From NCBI GenBank assembly GCA_934561515.1, contig CAKTGM010000008.1, forward strand, positions 1 through 62,353: 62,353 bases of DNA, in the 5' to 3' direction. The notes below the pieces were generated by a model. That model worked only from the letters and a program-made list of their open reading frames with translations. It ran no database searches and was not told the origin of the DNA. The position numbers and the translations under genes are program-made. Positions within the stretch are counted from its first letter, which is position 1. Each line of letters begins with the position of its first letter. Origin of the DNA: an uncultured Oscillospiraceae bacterium. Lineage in GTDB: Bacteria > Bacillota > Clostridia > Oscillospirales > Oscillospiraceae. Positions 31,511 through 38,640 of this stretch are shown in pieces.

Positions 31511-33343
31511 TTATCGTTCGTTTTCGTAATTCTCGATGGCCTGCAAGAAGGCCCTGCCGTAGCGCGCGGCCTTCTTTGCGCCCACGCCCGAGACCTCGAG
31601 CAGCTCCTCCATCGAGTGCGGGGCTTTTTCCGCCATGTCGGCGAGCGTCGCGTTCGAGAAGATGACGTAGGCGGGGACGCTCTCGCGCTTGGCAAGCTCC
31701 GCGCGCAGGGCGCGCAGCACGGGGAAGAGCCCGGTTTCCTCGAAATCGTCCGCGTACGCGCCGCGCGGGCGCTTTTTCTGTGCGCTTGGCGCTGCAAGGC
31801 GCTTTTGCATCAGCACGCATTCGCCGTCAAAGAGCACGGCGGAGGTTTTCTTCGTGGGGCGGAGCGTCGAATAGCGCGCTTCGACCTCGAGGAAGCCTGC
31901 GGACTCGAGATAGTCGATATAACGCTCAATGACGCTCGGCGAGAGGTTGTCCATGAGGCCGTAGGTCGAGAGGCTCGCAAGGCCGAGCGACAAAAGCCGC
32001 TGCTCGCGGCTTCCGCGCAGGACATGAATGACGAGCGTTTTGCCGACGTAATAGCCAAGCCGCTCATGGATGCGCAGCACGCACGATAAGATCATCTGCG
32101 CGGGGAGGGTAATGTCCTCGGTCTCGTAAGCGGCGCAGCAGTTCGAGCAGCTGCCGCAGCTTGCAGGGTGCGTCTGCCCGAAATAGTCAAGAAGCCGCCC
32201 GCGCAGGCAGTCGACGCTCTTGCAGTAGCCCGTCATCGCCTGCAGGCGCTCGTAGTCGCGCTTGCGGACGCGCGCGGCGTCCTCCTCCGAAAGCTGCTCC
32301 GCGCCGCCGTTTTCGATGAGAAAGCGCGCAGTCTCCACGTCGTTCTGGGCAAAGAGCAGGATGCAGTCGGCGTTCGTGCCGTCGCGCCCGGCGCGCCCCG
32401 CCTCCCGATAGTAGGCCTCGAGACTTTTGGGCATATTGTAATGGATGACGAAGCTGACGTTCGACTTGTCGATGCCCATGCCGAAGGCATTCGTTGCGAC
32501 CATGACGGTTTTGCGGTCGAACTGGAAGTCGTCCTGATTCTGCCGCCGCTCCTCGTCCGTGAGGCCCGCGTGGTAGCGCGTGGCGGCGACGCCGCGCTCG
32601 CACAGTCCCTCGCAAACGCGCTCGACGGCGGCGCGGGTCGCGCAATAGACGATGCCGCTTTTCTCGCGCCGCTCGTTGATGAGAGCGGCGAGGGCGGAGA
32701 ACTTGTTTTTCGGGCGCTGCACGCCGAAATAGAGGTTCGGCCGGTCAAAGCCCGTGACGATGCGGTAGGGGTCTTGCAGCGCAAGCAGGTGCAGAATGTC
32801 GGACTGCACCTGCGCTGTTGCCGTGGCGGTGTAGGACGCGACGATGGGGCGGCGCGGCAGGGCATTCACAAAATCGGCGATGCCGAGATAGCTCGGGCGG
32901 AAATCCTGCCCCCACTGCGAGATGCAGTGCGCCTCGTCCACGGCGAGAAACGACACGTTCATCTCCTGCATGAGCGAGAGAAAGCTGTTCGTCTCCAGCC
33001 GCTCGGGCGCAACGTAGATGAGCTTGTAGGCGCCCTTGCGCGTGCGGGCGTAGACGGTGCGGATCTGCTCACTTGTGAGGGAGCTATTGATGTAGGCCGC
33101 GGGCACGCCCGCGCTCTTGAGCGCCGCGACCTGATCCTTCATCAGCGAGATGAGCGGCGAGACGACGAGCGTGATGCCCGGCAGGAGCAGCGCGGGGATC
33201 TGGTAGCAGAGCGACTTTCCGCCGCCCGTCGGCATGACGCAGAGCGCGTCCCGCCCGGAGAGGATCGCGTCGATGAGCGCCTCCTGCCCAGGGCGGAAGG
33301 CGCTGTGGCCGTAATATTGCTTTAAGATGCTGTGCTTATCCAT
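31511..33343 (-). CDS. recQ: ATP-dependent DNA helicase RecQ
   Basis: The 610-residue protein contains the superfamily 2 motifs MPTGGGKSLCYQ, DEAHCISQWGQDFRPSY and the motif VI stretch REAGRAGRDG. The RecQ zinc site is seen in PASCGSCSNCC, then a winged-helix region and an HRDC domain over the last 80 residues (LEVSGVGAKKAARYG). It unwinds branched DNA in repair and recombination. Length and layout match full RecQ. It converges on the two-TM gene through a shared terminator. Confidence 0.96.
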   Translation of the reverse strand: MDKHSILKQYYGHSAFRPGQEALIDAILSGRDALCVMPTGGGKSLCYQIPALLLPGITLVVSPLISLMKDQVAALKSAGVPAAYINSSLTSEQIRTVYARTRKGAYKLIYVAPERLETNSFLSLMQEMNVSFLAVDEAHCISQWGQDFRPSYLGIADFVNALPRRPIVASYTATATAQVQSDILHLLALQDPYRIVTGFDRPNLYFGVQRPKNKFSALAALINERREKSGIVYCATRAAVERVCEGLCERGVAATRYHAGLTDEERRQNQDDFQFDRKTVMVATNAFGMGIDKSNVSFVIHYNMPKSLEAYYREAGRAGRDGTNADCILLFAQNDVETARFLIENGGAEQLSEEDAARVRKRDYERLQAMTGYCKSVDCLRGRLLDYFGQTHPASCGSCSNCCAAYETEDITLPAQMILSCVLRIHERLGYYVGKTLVIHVLRGSREQRLLSLGLASLSTYGLMDNLSPSVIERYIDYLESAGFLEVEARYSTLRPTKKTSAVLFDGECVLMQKRLAAPSAQKKRPRGAYADDFEETGLFPVLRALRAELAKRESVPAYVIFSNATLADMAEKAPHSMEELLEVSGVGAKKAARYGRAFLQAIENYENER

Positions 33344-33437
33344 AGAAGAAGTTCCGTTTCCTTGTTCGTTTTCTCCATGTTACCGCAGGATGGGGGAAAT
33401 GTCCACGCCGATTTGCCCGCGTCGCGCAAAATGGCAT

Positions 33438-33466
33438 TTGACGAACGGAAAAAAACATGATATCAT
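33438..33466 (+). promoter_or_regulatory. Promoter of the TM1266-ABC operon
   Basis: TTGACG (33438-33443), 17 bases, TATCAT (33461-33466). Confidence 0.65.
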
Positions 33467-33607
33467 CACGCTGTTCCCGGAAAGATGCGTTCTGACCGGC
33501 GGACTGTACAATTCATTCTACCGTTCTGGCGGCAAGGATACGTTCCGAGCCTTAAGAAGAGGGGGAGCAGGGCGCGGCGCAGGCCGTGTCATATCTTGCC
33601 ATGTCCA

Positions 33608-33647
33608 TCCCTTCTGCCATAGCGGCAGGAGGGATGATCTATTTTTT
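33608..33647 (+). terminator. Terminator-like hairpin in the leader (possible attenuator)
   Basis: TCCCTTCTGCC (33608-33618) pairs with GGCAGGAGGGA (33624-33634) over 11 bp with one wobble. A run of six T follows at 33642-33647. It lies 16 bp before the regulator's start codon. Confidence 0.6.
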
Positions 33648-33663
33648 GAGGGAGGGGACGCAA

Positions 33664-33936
33664 ATGGAAACGCGCGTTGCCGTGCTGGCAGTCATCGTCC
33701 GCGAGGGAAGCTCCGTGCAGGCGCTCAACGAGCTGCTGCACCAATACGGGGAGTATATCATCGGGCGCATGGGGGTTCCGTACCGCGAAAAGGGCGTGAA
33801 CATCATCAGTGTGGCGCTCGACGCGCCGGGCGATGTGATCTCGGCGCTCTCGGGCAAGCTTGGCCGGCTCGACGGCATCACGGCGAAGACCGTCTACGCC
33901 CCCGAACGCAGCATCGGAAAGGAAGAAATCAAATGA
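33664..33936 (+). CDS. TM1266-family iron-only hydrogenase system putative regulator
   Basis: The 90-residue protein has an ACT-like/NikR-C-like fold with the well-conserved stretch HQYGEYIIGRMGVPYREKGV and the ALSGKLGRLDGI end typical of the TM1266 family. Its genes are found with [FeFe] hydrogenase maturation genes in anaerobes, but its action is not well understood. GGAGGGG precedes the ATG at 33664; upstream starts would read through the leader hairpin. It overlaps the next gene by ATGA and so heads the ABC operon. No hydrogenase or hyd maturation gene is in the window. Confidence 0.9.
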   Translation: METRVAVLAVIVREGSSVQALNELLHQYGEYIIGRMGVPYREKGVNIISVALDAPGDVISALSGKLGRLDGITAKTVYAPERSIGKEEIK

Positions 33937-34964
33937 AAAAGAACTTCAAAAGCATTTTGGCCCTGTGCCTGACGCTTGCGCTTGTCTTCGCGCTCGCCGC
34001 CTGCGGGCAGAAGACGGACGCACCCGACGAGCAGGACAAGCAGCAGACTGAACAGCAGACCGAGAACGATACCTCCGTGCATTACGCCATCGCCGCACTC
34101 AAGGGGCCGACCGCCATGGGCCTTGTGAAGCTCATGCAGGACAGTGAGAGCGGTGAGACGAGCGGCAATGACTATACCTTCACGCTCGCCAGCTCTGCCG
34201 ACGAGGTGACGCCCGCGCTCCTCAAGGGCGAGCTCGACATGGCCTGCGTGCCCGCGAATCTCGCCGCCGTGCTCTACGGCAAGACGAACGGCGAGATCGA
34301 GGTGCTGGCGGTCAATACGCTGGGCGTTCTCTACATTGTGGAAAACGGCGAGAGCGTGCAGTCGATCAAGGACCTTGCGGGCAAGACCATCGTGGCGGCG
34401 GGCAAGGGCTCCACGCCCGAATACGCCCTGCGCTATCTTCTCGCGGAAAACGGCATCGACCCTGACAGCGATGTGACGATCGACTGGAAGAGCGAGCACA
34501 GCGAGTGCGTCGCCGCGCTGGCTTCCGGTCAGGCGACGATTGCGCTCCTGCCCCAGCCCTTCGTCACCGTGGCGCAGGGCAAGATCGAGGGGCTGCGCAT
34601 GGCGCTCGACCTGAATGCCGAATGGGACGCGCTGGGTAACGGCTCGGCGTTCATCACGGGCGTCATCGTCGGCCGCCGCGCGGTCGTGGAGGAAAACCCC
34701 GCCGCCGTGAACGAATTTCTGAAGGACTACGCCGCGAGCGTTGACTGGGTGAACGCCAACACCGCCGAGGCCGCCGCGCTCATCGGCGAATACGGCATCG
34801 TGGACGCGGCCGTTGCGGAAAAGGCGCTGCCCTACTGCAACATCGTCTGCCTGACGGGAGCGGACCTTCTTGAGGCGCTGCCCGGCTATTTAGAGGTGCT
34901 CTACAATGCAAATCCCGCTGCCGTCGGCGGCGAGATGCCGGATAACAGCTTCTATTTCGCGTAA
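33933..34964 (+). CDS. ABC transporter substrate-binding lipoprotein (SsuA/NMT1-like)
   Basis: The 343-residue product has a lipoprotein signal (ALAAC, cysteine near residue 24), a Gln/Glu-rich linker and a periplasmic-binding type II core with AALKGPTAMGLVKLM, CVPANLAAVLYG and the hinge region TIVAAGKGSTPEYALRYL. Proteins of this kind bind sulfonates, nitrate-like anions, thiamine precursors or metals' chelates; the ligand is unknown. The ATG overlaps the regulator's stop. Its pairing with a TM1266 regulator is a recurrent arrangement in anaerobes, as far as I recall. Confidence 0.88.
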   Translation: MKKNFKSILALCLTLALVFALAACGQKTDAPDEQDKQQTEQQTENDTSVHYAIAALKGPTAMGLVKLMQDSESGETSGNDYTFTLASSADEVTPALLKGELDMACVPANLAAVLYGKTNGEIEVLAVNTLGVLYIVENGESVQSIKDLAGKTIVAAGKGSTPEYALRYLLAENGIDPDSDVTIDWKSEHSECVAALASGQATIALLPQPFVTVAQGKIEGLRMALDLNAEWDALGNGSAFITGVIVGRRAVVEENPAAVNEFLKDYAASVDWVNANTAEAAALIGEYGIVDAAVAEKALPYCNIVCLTGADLLEALPGYLEVLYNANPAAVGGEMPDNSFYFA

Positions 34965-35021
34965 ATTCTTTGCATCGGCGGGCGCTGTCCCGCCGCCGAC
35001 CGTTGAGAGAGGGGGGAAGAC

Positions 35022-35786
35022 ATGAAGCGAAGAGAGCAGAAAATACGCGCATGGGCGGTCATTTTCTGGCTTGTCCTCTGGCAGGCGGCTGCGATGCTCC
35101 TGCGCGCGCTGTATCCGCACGGCGCGCTGCTGCTCGCCTCCCCGCTTTCATCGCTCGCGAAGCTTTTATCCCTTGCCGCAACGAAGACATTCTGGCAGTC
35201 GGTCGGGAGCTCGGCCGCGCACATTCTAGGCGGCTTTCTCCTCTCCTGCGCGCTCGCGGTTCTGCTGGCGGCGCTTTCCGCGCGCTTTCGCCGCGCGGAG
35301 GAAGTGCTTGCGCCGCTTGTCGCGGTCGTCAAGGCCGTGCCGGTCGCGTCGTTCGTCATCCTCGCGCTCGTGTGGCTGCCGAGCCGCGGTCTGGCCTTTT
35401 TCATCTCCGCGCTGATGGTCTTCCCGCCGGTGTACCTGAACGTGCTCGAGGGCGTGAAACGCACGGACGCTTCGCTTCTCGAGATGGCGAGGGTCTTCCG
35501 CGTGCCTTTTTCGCGCACGCTGCGGGGGATCTATCTACCGCAGGTGCTGCCGTATTTCCGCGCGGCGGTGAGCGTGGCGCTGGGCCTTTGCTGGAAGGCG
35601 GGCACGGCGGCGGAGGTCATCGCCCTGAGCGGCGGCACGATCGGCGAGCGGCTTTATACCGCGAAGGTATACTTCGAAACGCCGGACCTCTTCGCGTGGA
35701 CGGCGGTCATCGTGCTGCTGTCGGCGGGCTTTGAAAAGCTCTTCCTCCTTGCGGTGGACAAGATGGCGGAAAGGATGGGCGCATGA
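35022..35786 (+). CDS. ABC transporter permease (SsuC/TauC-like)
   Basis: The 254-residue membrane protein has about six helices and the permease loop around ALGLCWKAGTAAEVIAL, in place of the EAA motif. The arrangement is that of SsuC-type permeases, with the VVKAVPVASFVIL segment after helix 3. GAGGGGGGAAG supports the ATG at 35022. Its stop overlaps the ATPase start. Confidence 0.9.
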   Translation: MKRREQKIRAWAVIFWLVLWQAAAMLLRALYPHGALLLASPLSSLAKLLSLAATKTFWQSVGSSAAHILGGFLLSCALAVLLAALSARFRRAEEVLAPLVAVVKAVPVASFVILALVWLPSRGLAFFISALMVFPPVYLNVLEGVKRTDASLLEMARVFRVPFSRTLRGIYLPQVLPYFRAAVSVALGLCWKAGTAAEVIALSGGTIGERLYTAKVYFETPDLFAWTAVIVLLSAGFEKLFLLAVDKMAERMGA

Positions 35787-36349
35787 TGGAGTTTTGCGTA
35801 AGAAACCTCAGCAAATCCTATGACGGCCGGGCGGTGCTCGAAAATGTCAGCTTCATCGCGCCCGTCGGCCTGACGCGCGTCTCGGGAAGCTCCGGCATCG
35901 GGAAAACGACGCTGCTTCGCATCCTGCTGGGGCTGGAGCGGGCGGACGGCGGAGAAGTCGCGCCGAAAAGCCTTCGCTGGGCGGCGGTCTTTCAGGAGGA
36001 CCGCCTGCTCGAGGGGCTGGACGCGGCGGGCAATCTCCGCTTTGCTCTCGGCGCGGCCTACGACGCTTCGCGCGCGAAGACGCTGCTCGGGGCGCTCGGC
36101 CTCGGGGACGTGGGAGAAAAAAGGGCGCGGGACTATTCAGGCGGCATGAAGCGCCGCCTCGCCCTTGCGCGCGCCCTGCTCGCGCCCTGCGACGCGCTCA
36201 CCCTCGACGAGCCCTTCACGGGGCTTGACCGCGCGAGCCGCGAGGCGGCGCTCGGCGCCGTCCTGCGCGCAGCGGAGGAGAAGATCGTCCTGCTTGCCGC
36301 GCACGAGGAGCTGGACCTTCCCGCGCGCTGCGGAGAAATAACGCTATAA
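35783..36349 (+). CDS. ABC transporter ATP-binding protein, short form
   Basis: The 188-residue ATPase has Walker A GSSGIGKTT, Q-loop FQEDRLLEG, signature YSGGMKRRLALARAL, Walker B ALTLDEPFTGLD and a switch histidine in AAHEE. It is about 50-60 residues shorter than SsuB/TauB-type ATPases because both the helical region and the C-terminus are trimmed, but all catalytic motifs are present. It overlaps the permease end and is followed by a strong terminator. Confidence 0.9.
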   Translation: MMEFCVRNLSKSYDGRAVLENVSFIAPVGLTRVSGSSGIGKTTLLRILLGLERADGGEVAPKSLRWAAVFQEDRLLEGLDAAGNLRFALGAAYDASRAKTLLGALGLGDVGEKRARDYSGGMKRRLALARALLAPCDALTLDEPFTGLDRASREAALGAVLRAAEEKIVLLAAHEELDLPARCGEITL

Positions 36350-36352
36350 AGG

Positions 36353-36388
36353 AAAAGTCCTTCTGCACCGCGCAGAAGGACTTTTTTT
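36353..36388. terminator. Bidirectional terminator after the ABC operon
   Basis: A 14-bp stem (36353-36366 with 36372-36385) with A- and T-runs on the two sides serves the convergent genes. Confidence 0.92.
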
Positions 36389-37226
36389 ACGGCTCCTGCT
36401 GCTCGTCCGGCGCTTGAGGCTTGGCGTGCGCGCGCAGGTGCGGCGCGGGCGCGTCCACGCCTAAAAAGAGCTTCAAGAGCCAGACGAAGAAGACGAGCAC
36501 CAGCACGGGGATGAGGCAGGAGGTGACGAGCATCACCGCCAGCGCCTCGAGAAAATCGTTGAGCACGTGCTTGAGCTTGTCGACCGCGGCAGCCGCGGCG
36601 GAGGAAACGCCCTCCGTCACCTTGGAAAAGAGGCCGGAAAGGCCGCTTTTTGCTTCGCTGTCCGCGTTTTCGTCCGTCGCCTTGCCGATGGCCTCGCTCG
36701 TCTGCATGGCGGATTCCACGGTCGCGTCGATGGAGGCGCGGTATGTCGCTTCGATCGAGTCGGAGAGGAAAATGCTCGTCGGGATGATGAGCACGACGGC
36801 GAGGGCGAAGAGCGCGAGCCTTTTGGAAAGCGCGCGCAGCCTGTCGCGGCAGAAAAAGAGGCTTGCCGCCAGCAGCAGGCACGCAAGCGGCAGCAGCACG
36901 CGGAAGGCTGCGCCCGCCGTGACGGTCAGCAGGTACTTTTCAAGGAAGATCGCGCACAGCACGATGAGAAAGTATCCGCTCAGGTCCGCGAGCTTTTCGG
37001 CGATGGGGGTGGCGGCGTCGCCCGGCAAAAGCGTGATGGCGGCGGAGGCGGCGGTGGAGGCCGCCGTCAGCTCGAGCACCGTCTCCTGCTTCCTGTCGAG
37101 CGATTCGATGGCGTGCGAAAAAGTCTGGGGCTGGCTCATCTTCTGCGCAACGGGGAAGAACGAGACGAGCGCAAGGGCCAGCAGCAGCGCCGCGGCCACA
37201 AATTTTTTGCTTGCTTTCTGTTTCAT
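36387..37226 (-). CDS. Unknown integral membrane protein
   Basis: The 279-residue protein has an N-terminal hydrophobic segment (6-26), membrane helices at about 83-102 and 107-125, another near 137-155, an amphipathic Ala/Ser-rich stretch (165-215) and a last helix at about 232-256, then a Pro-rich polar tail. No family is recognised. AAGGAG lies before the ATG at 37226. It converges on the ABC operon. Confidence 0.75.
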   Translation of the reverse strand: MKQKASKKFVAAALLLALALVSFFPVAQKMSQPQTFSHAIESLDRKQETVLELTAASTAASAAITLLPGDAATPIAEKLADLSGYFLIVLCAIFLEKYLLTVTAGAAFRVLLPLACLLLAASLFFCRDRLRALSKRLALFALAVVLIIPTSIFLSDSIEATYRASIDATVESAMQTSEAIGKATDENADSEAKSGLSGLFSKVTEGVSSAAAAAVDKLKHVLNDFLEALAVMLVTSCLIPVLVLVFFVWLLKLFLGVDAPAPHLRAHAKPQAPDEQQEP

Positions 37227-37311
37227 GGATCAGTCTCCTTGCTTGGGATGGATAGCCCCATCATACCCGCGCCGGGGAAAATGTCAAGCGCGATGCGCGC
37301 GGCGGCAGAGC

Positions 37312-37340
37312 TTGCGCCTGCTGCGCCGATATGCTATAGT
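37312..37340 (+). promoter_or_regulatory. Promoter of the DUF2130 gene
   Basis: TTGCGC (37312-37317), 17 bases, TATAGT (37335-37340). Confidence 0.5.
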
Positions 37341-37376
37341 ATTGGCGGAACACAACGGAAAGGTGAGGAACATATC

Positions 37377-38612
37377 ATGCAGGAGCTTCGCTGCCCCAAC
37401 TGCGGGGAGGTATTTCAGGTAGACGAGACCGGCTATGCGCAGATCGCCCGTCAGGTGCGCGACAGCGAGTTTGACAAGGAGCTTGCCCGGCGCGAGCGGG
37501 AGCTTGCCGCGCGGCAGGAAAAGGAGATGGACCTTGCATCGCTCCGGCAGGAGCGCGCGTATGAAAAGGCGATCGCGGAAAAGGACGCGGCGCTTGCGCA
37601 GCAGGCGCGGGAGGTAGAGCAGCTGCGCGCCAGGCTTGCAAACAGCGAGACGGCGCAAAAGCTCGCCGTGGCCGAGGCCGTGCAGCGCAAGGCGCAGGAG
37701 CTGGCCGAGGGCGAGAAGCGCATCCTGACGCTCGAAAACGAGCTGACAGCCCAGCAGACGGCGAGCCAATTGAAGGAAAAGTCCCTCCAGCAGCAGTACG
37801 AGGAAAAGCTCAAAAGCAAGGATGAGCAGATCGAATACTACAAGGACTTCAAGGCCCGCCAGTCGACCAAGATGATCGGCGAGAGTCTGGAGCAGCACTG
37901 CCTGACGCAGTTCAACACGCTGCGCATGACGGCCTTCCCGTCGGCCTACTTTGAAAAGGACAACGACGCGCGCACAGGCAGCAAGGGCGATTTCATCTTC
38001 CGCGAAGCGGACGAGGGCGGCACGGAGTTCATCTCCATCATGTTCGAGATGAAAAACGAGGCCGACACGACCGCGACAAAGCACAAAAACGAGGATTTCT
38101 TCAAGGAGCTCGACAAGGACCGCCGCGAAAAGCACTGCGAGTACGCGGTGCTGGTGTCGCTGCTTGAGATCGACAACGAGTTTTACAACAACGGCATTGT
38201 GGACGTATCCTACCGCTATGAGAAGATGTACGTTGTGCGCCCGCAGTTCTTCATCCCCATCATCACGCTGCTGCGCAACGCCGCGCTCAACTCGCTCAAG
38301 TATCGCCGCGAGCTGGAGATCGTCAGAAACCAGCAGCTCGATATCCTGCACTTTGAAGAGAACATGAACGCCTTCAAGGAGGGCTTTTCGCGCAACTACC
38401 GCATCGCAAGCGAGAAGTTCCGGACCGCCATCGACGAGATCGACAAGACGATCTCGCACCTGCAAAAGACCAAGGACGCGCTGCTCTCGTCGGAGAATAA
38501 CCTCCGCCTTGCCAACAGCAAGGCAGAGGACCTGAGCATCAAGAAGCTGACGAAAAACGCCCCGTCCGTCAAGGCGATGTTTGACGAGGAGCAAAAAGAA
38601 GAGAAAAAATGA
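37377..38612 (+). CDS. DUF2130 domain-containing protein
   Basis: The 411-residue protein starts with a CPNCGEVF half zinc ribbon, then a long charged coiled coil (about 30-160), then the DUF2130 core: KMIGESLEQHC, RTGSKGDFIFRE, IMFEMKNEADTT and KNEDFFKELDKDR. The core holds GDF...E.K spacing like a PD-(D/E)xK nuclease fold, so nuclease ancestry is plausible. The ATG at 37377 is used, since upstream starts would cross the promoter. Function is unknown; homologues are scattered among bacteria and sometimes near phage or defence genes. Confidence 0.9.
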   Translation: MQELRCPNCGEVFQVDETGYAQIARQVRDSEFDKELARRERELAARQEKEMDLASLRQERAYEKAIAEKDAALAQQAREVEQLRARLANSETAQKLAVAEAVQRKAQELAEGEKRILTLENELTAQQTASQLKEKSLQQQYEEKLKSKDEQIEYYKDFKARQSTKMIGESLEQHCLTQFNTLRMTAFPSAYFEKDNDARTGSKGDFIFREADEGGTEFISIMFEMKNEADTTATKHKNEDFFKELDKDRREKHCEYAVLVSLLEIDNEFYNNGIVDVSYRYEKMYVVRPQFFIPIITLLRNAALNSLKYRRELEIVRNQQLDILHFEENMNAFKEGFSRNYRIASEKFRTAIDEIDKTISHLQKTKDALLSSENNLRLANSKAEDLSIKKLTKNAPSVKAMFDEEQKEEKK

Positions 38613-38640
38613 AAAAAGCGGGGCAGCGCCCCGCTTTTTT
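38612..38640. terminator. Bidirectional terminator between the DUF2130 and ygiQ genes
   Basis: GCGGGGC (38618-38624) and GCCCCGC (38628-38634) flanked by six A and six T. Confidence 0.92.

Larger units (their letters stand above)
33344..33663 (+). other. Intergenic region with promoter and long leader before the hydrogenase-system regulator
   Basis: There is no ORF of note. TTGACG and TATCAT form a promoter (33438-33466). The transcript would have a leader of about 190 bases that ends in a terminator-like hairpin (33608-33647) just before the ribosome site. I do not recognise a known riboswitch. Confidence 0.55.

Noticed and set aside
33473..33663. Known riboswitch (Moco, THF, TPP or NiCo class) in the hydrogenase-regulator leader
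   Set aside because: I compared the leader by eye with the conserved cores of these classes and saw no match. It is reported only as an attenuator-like leader.
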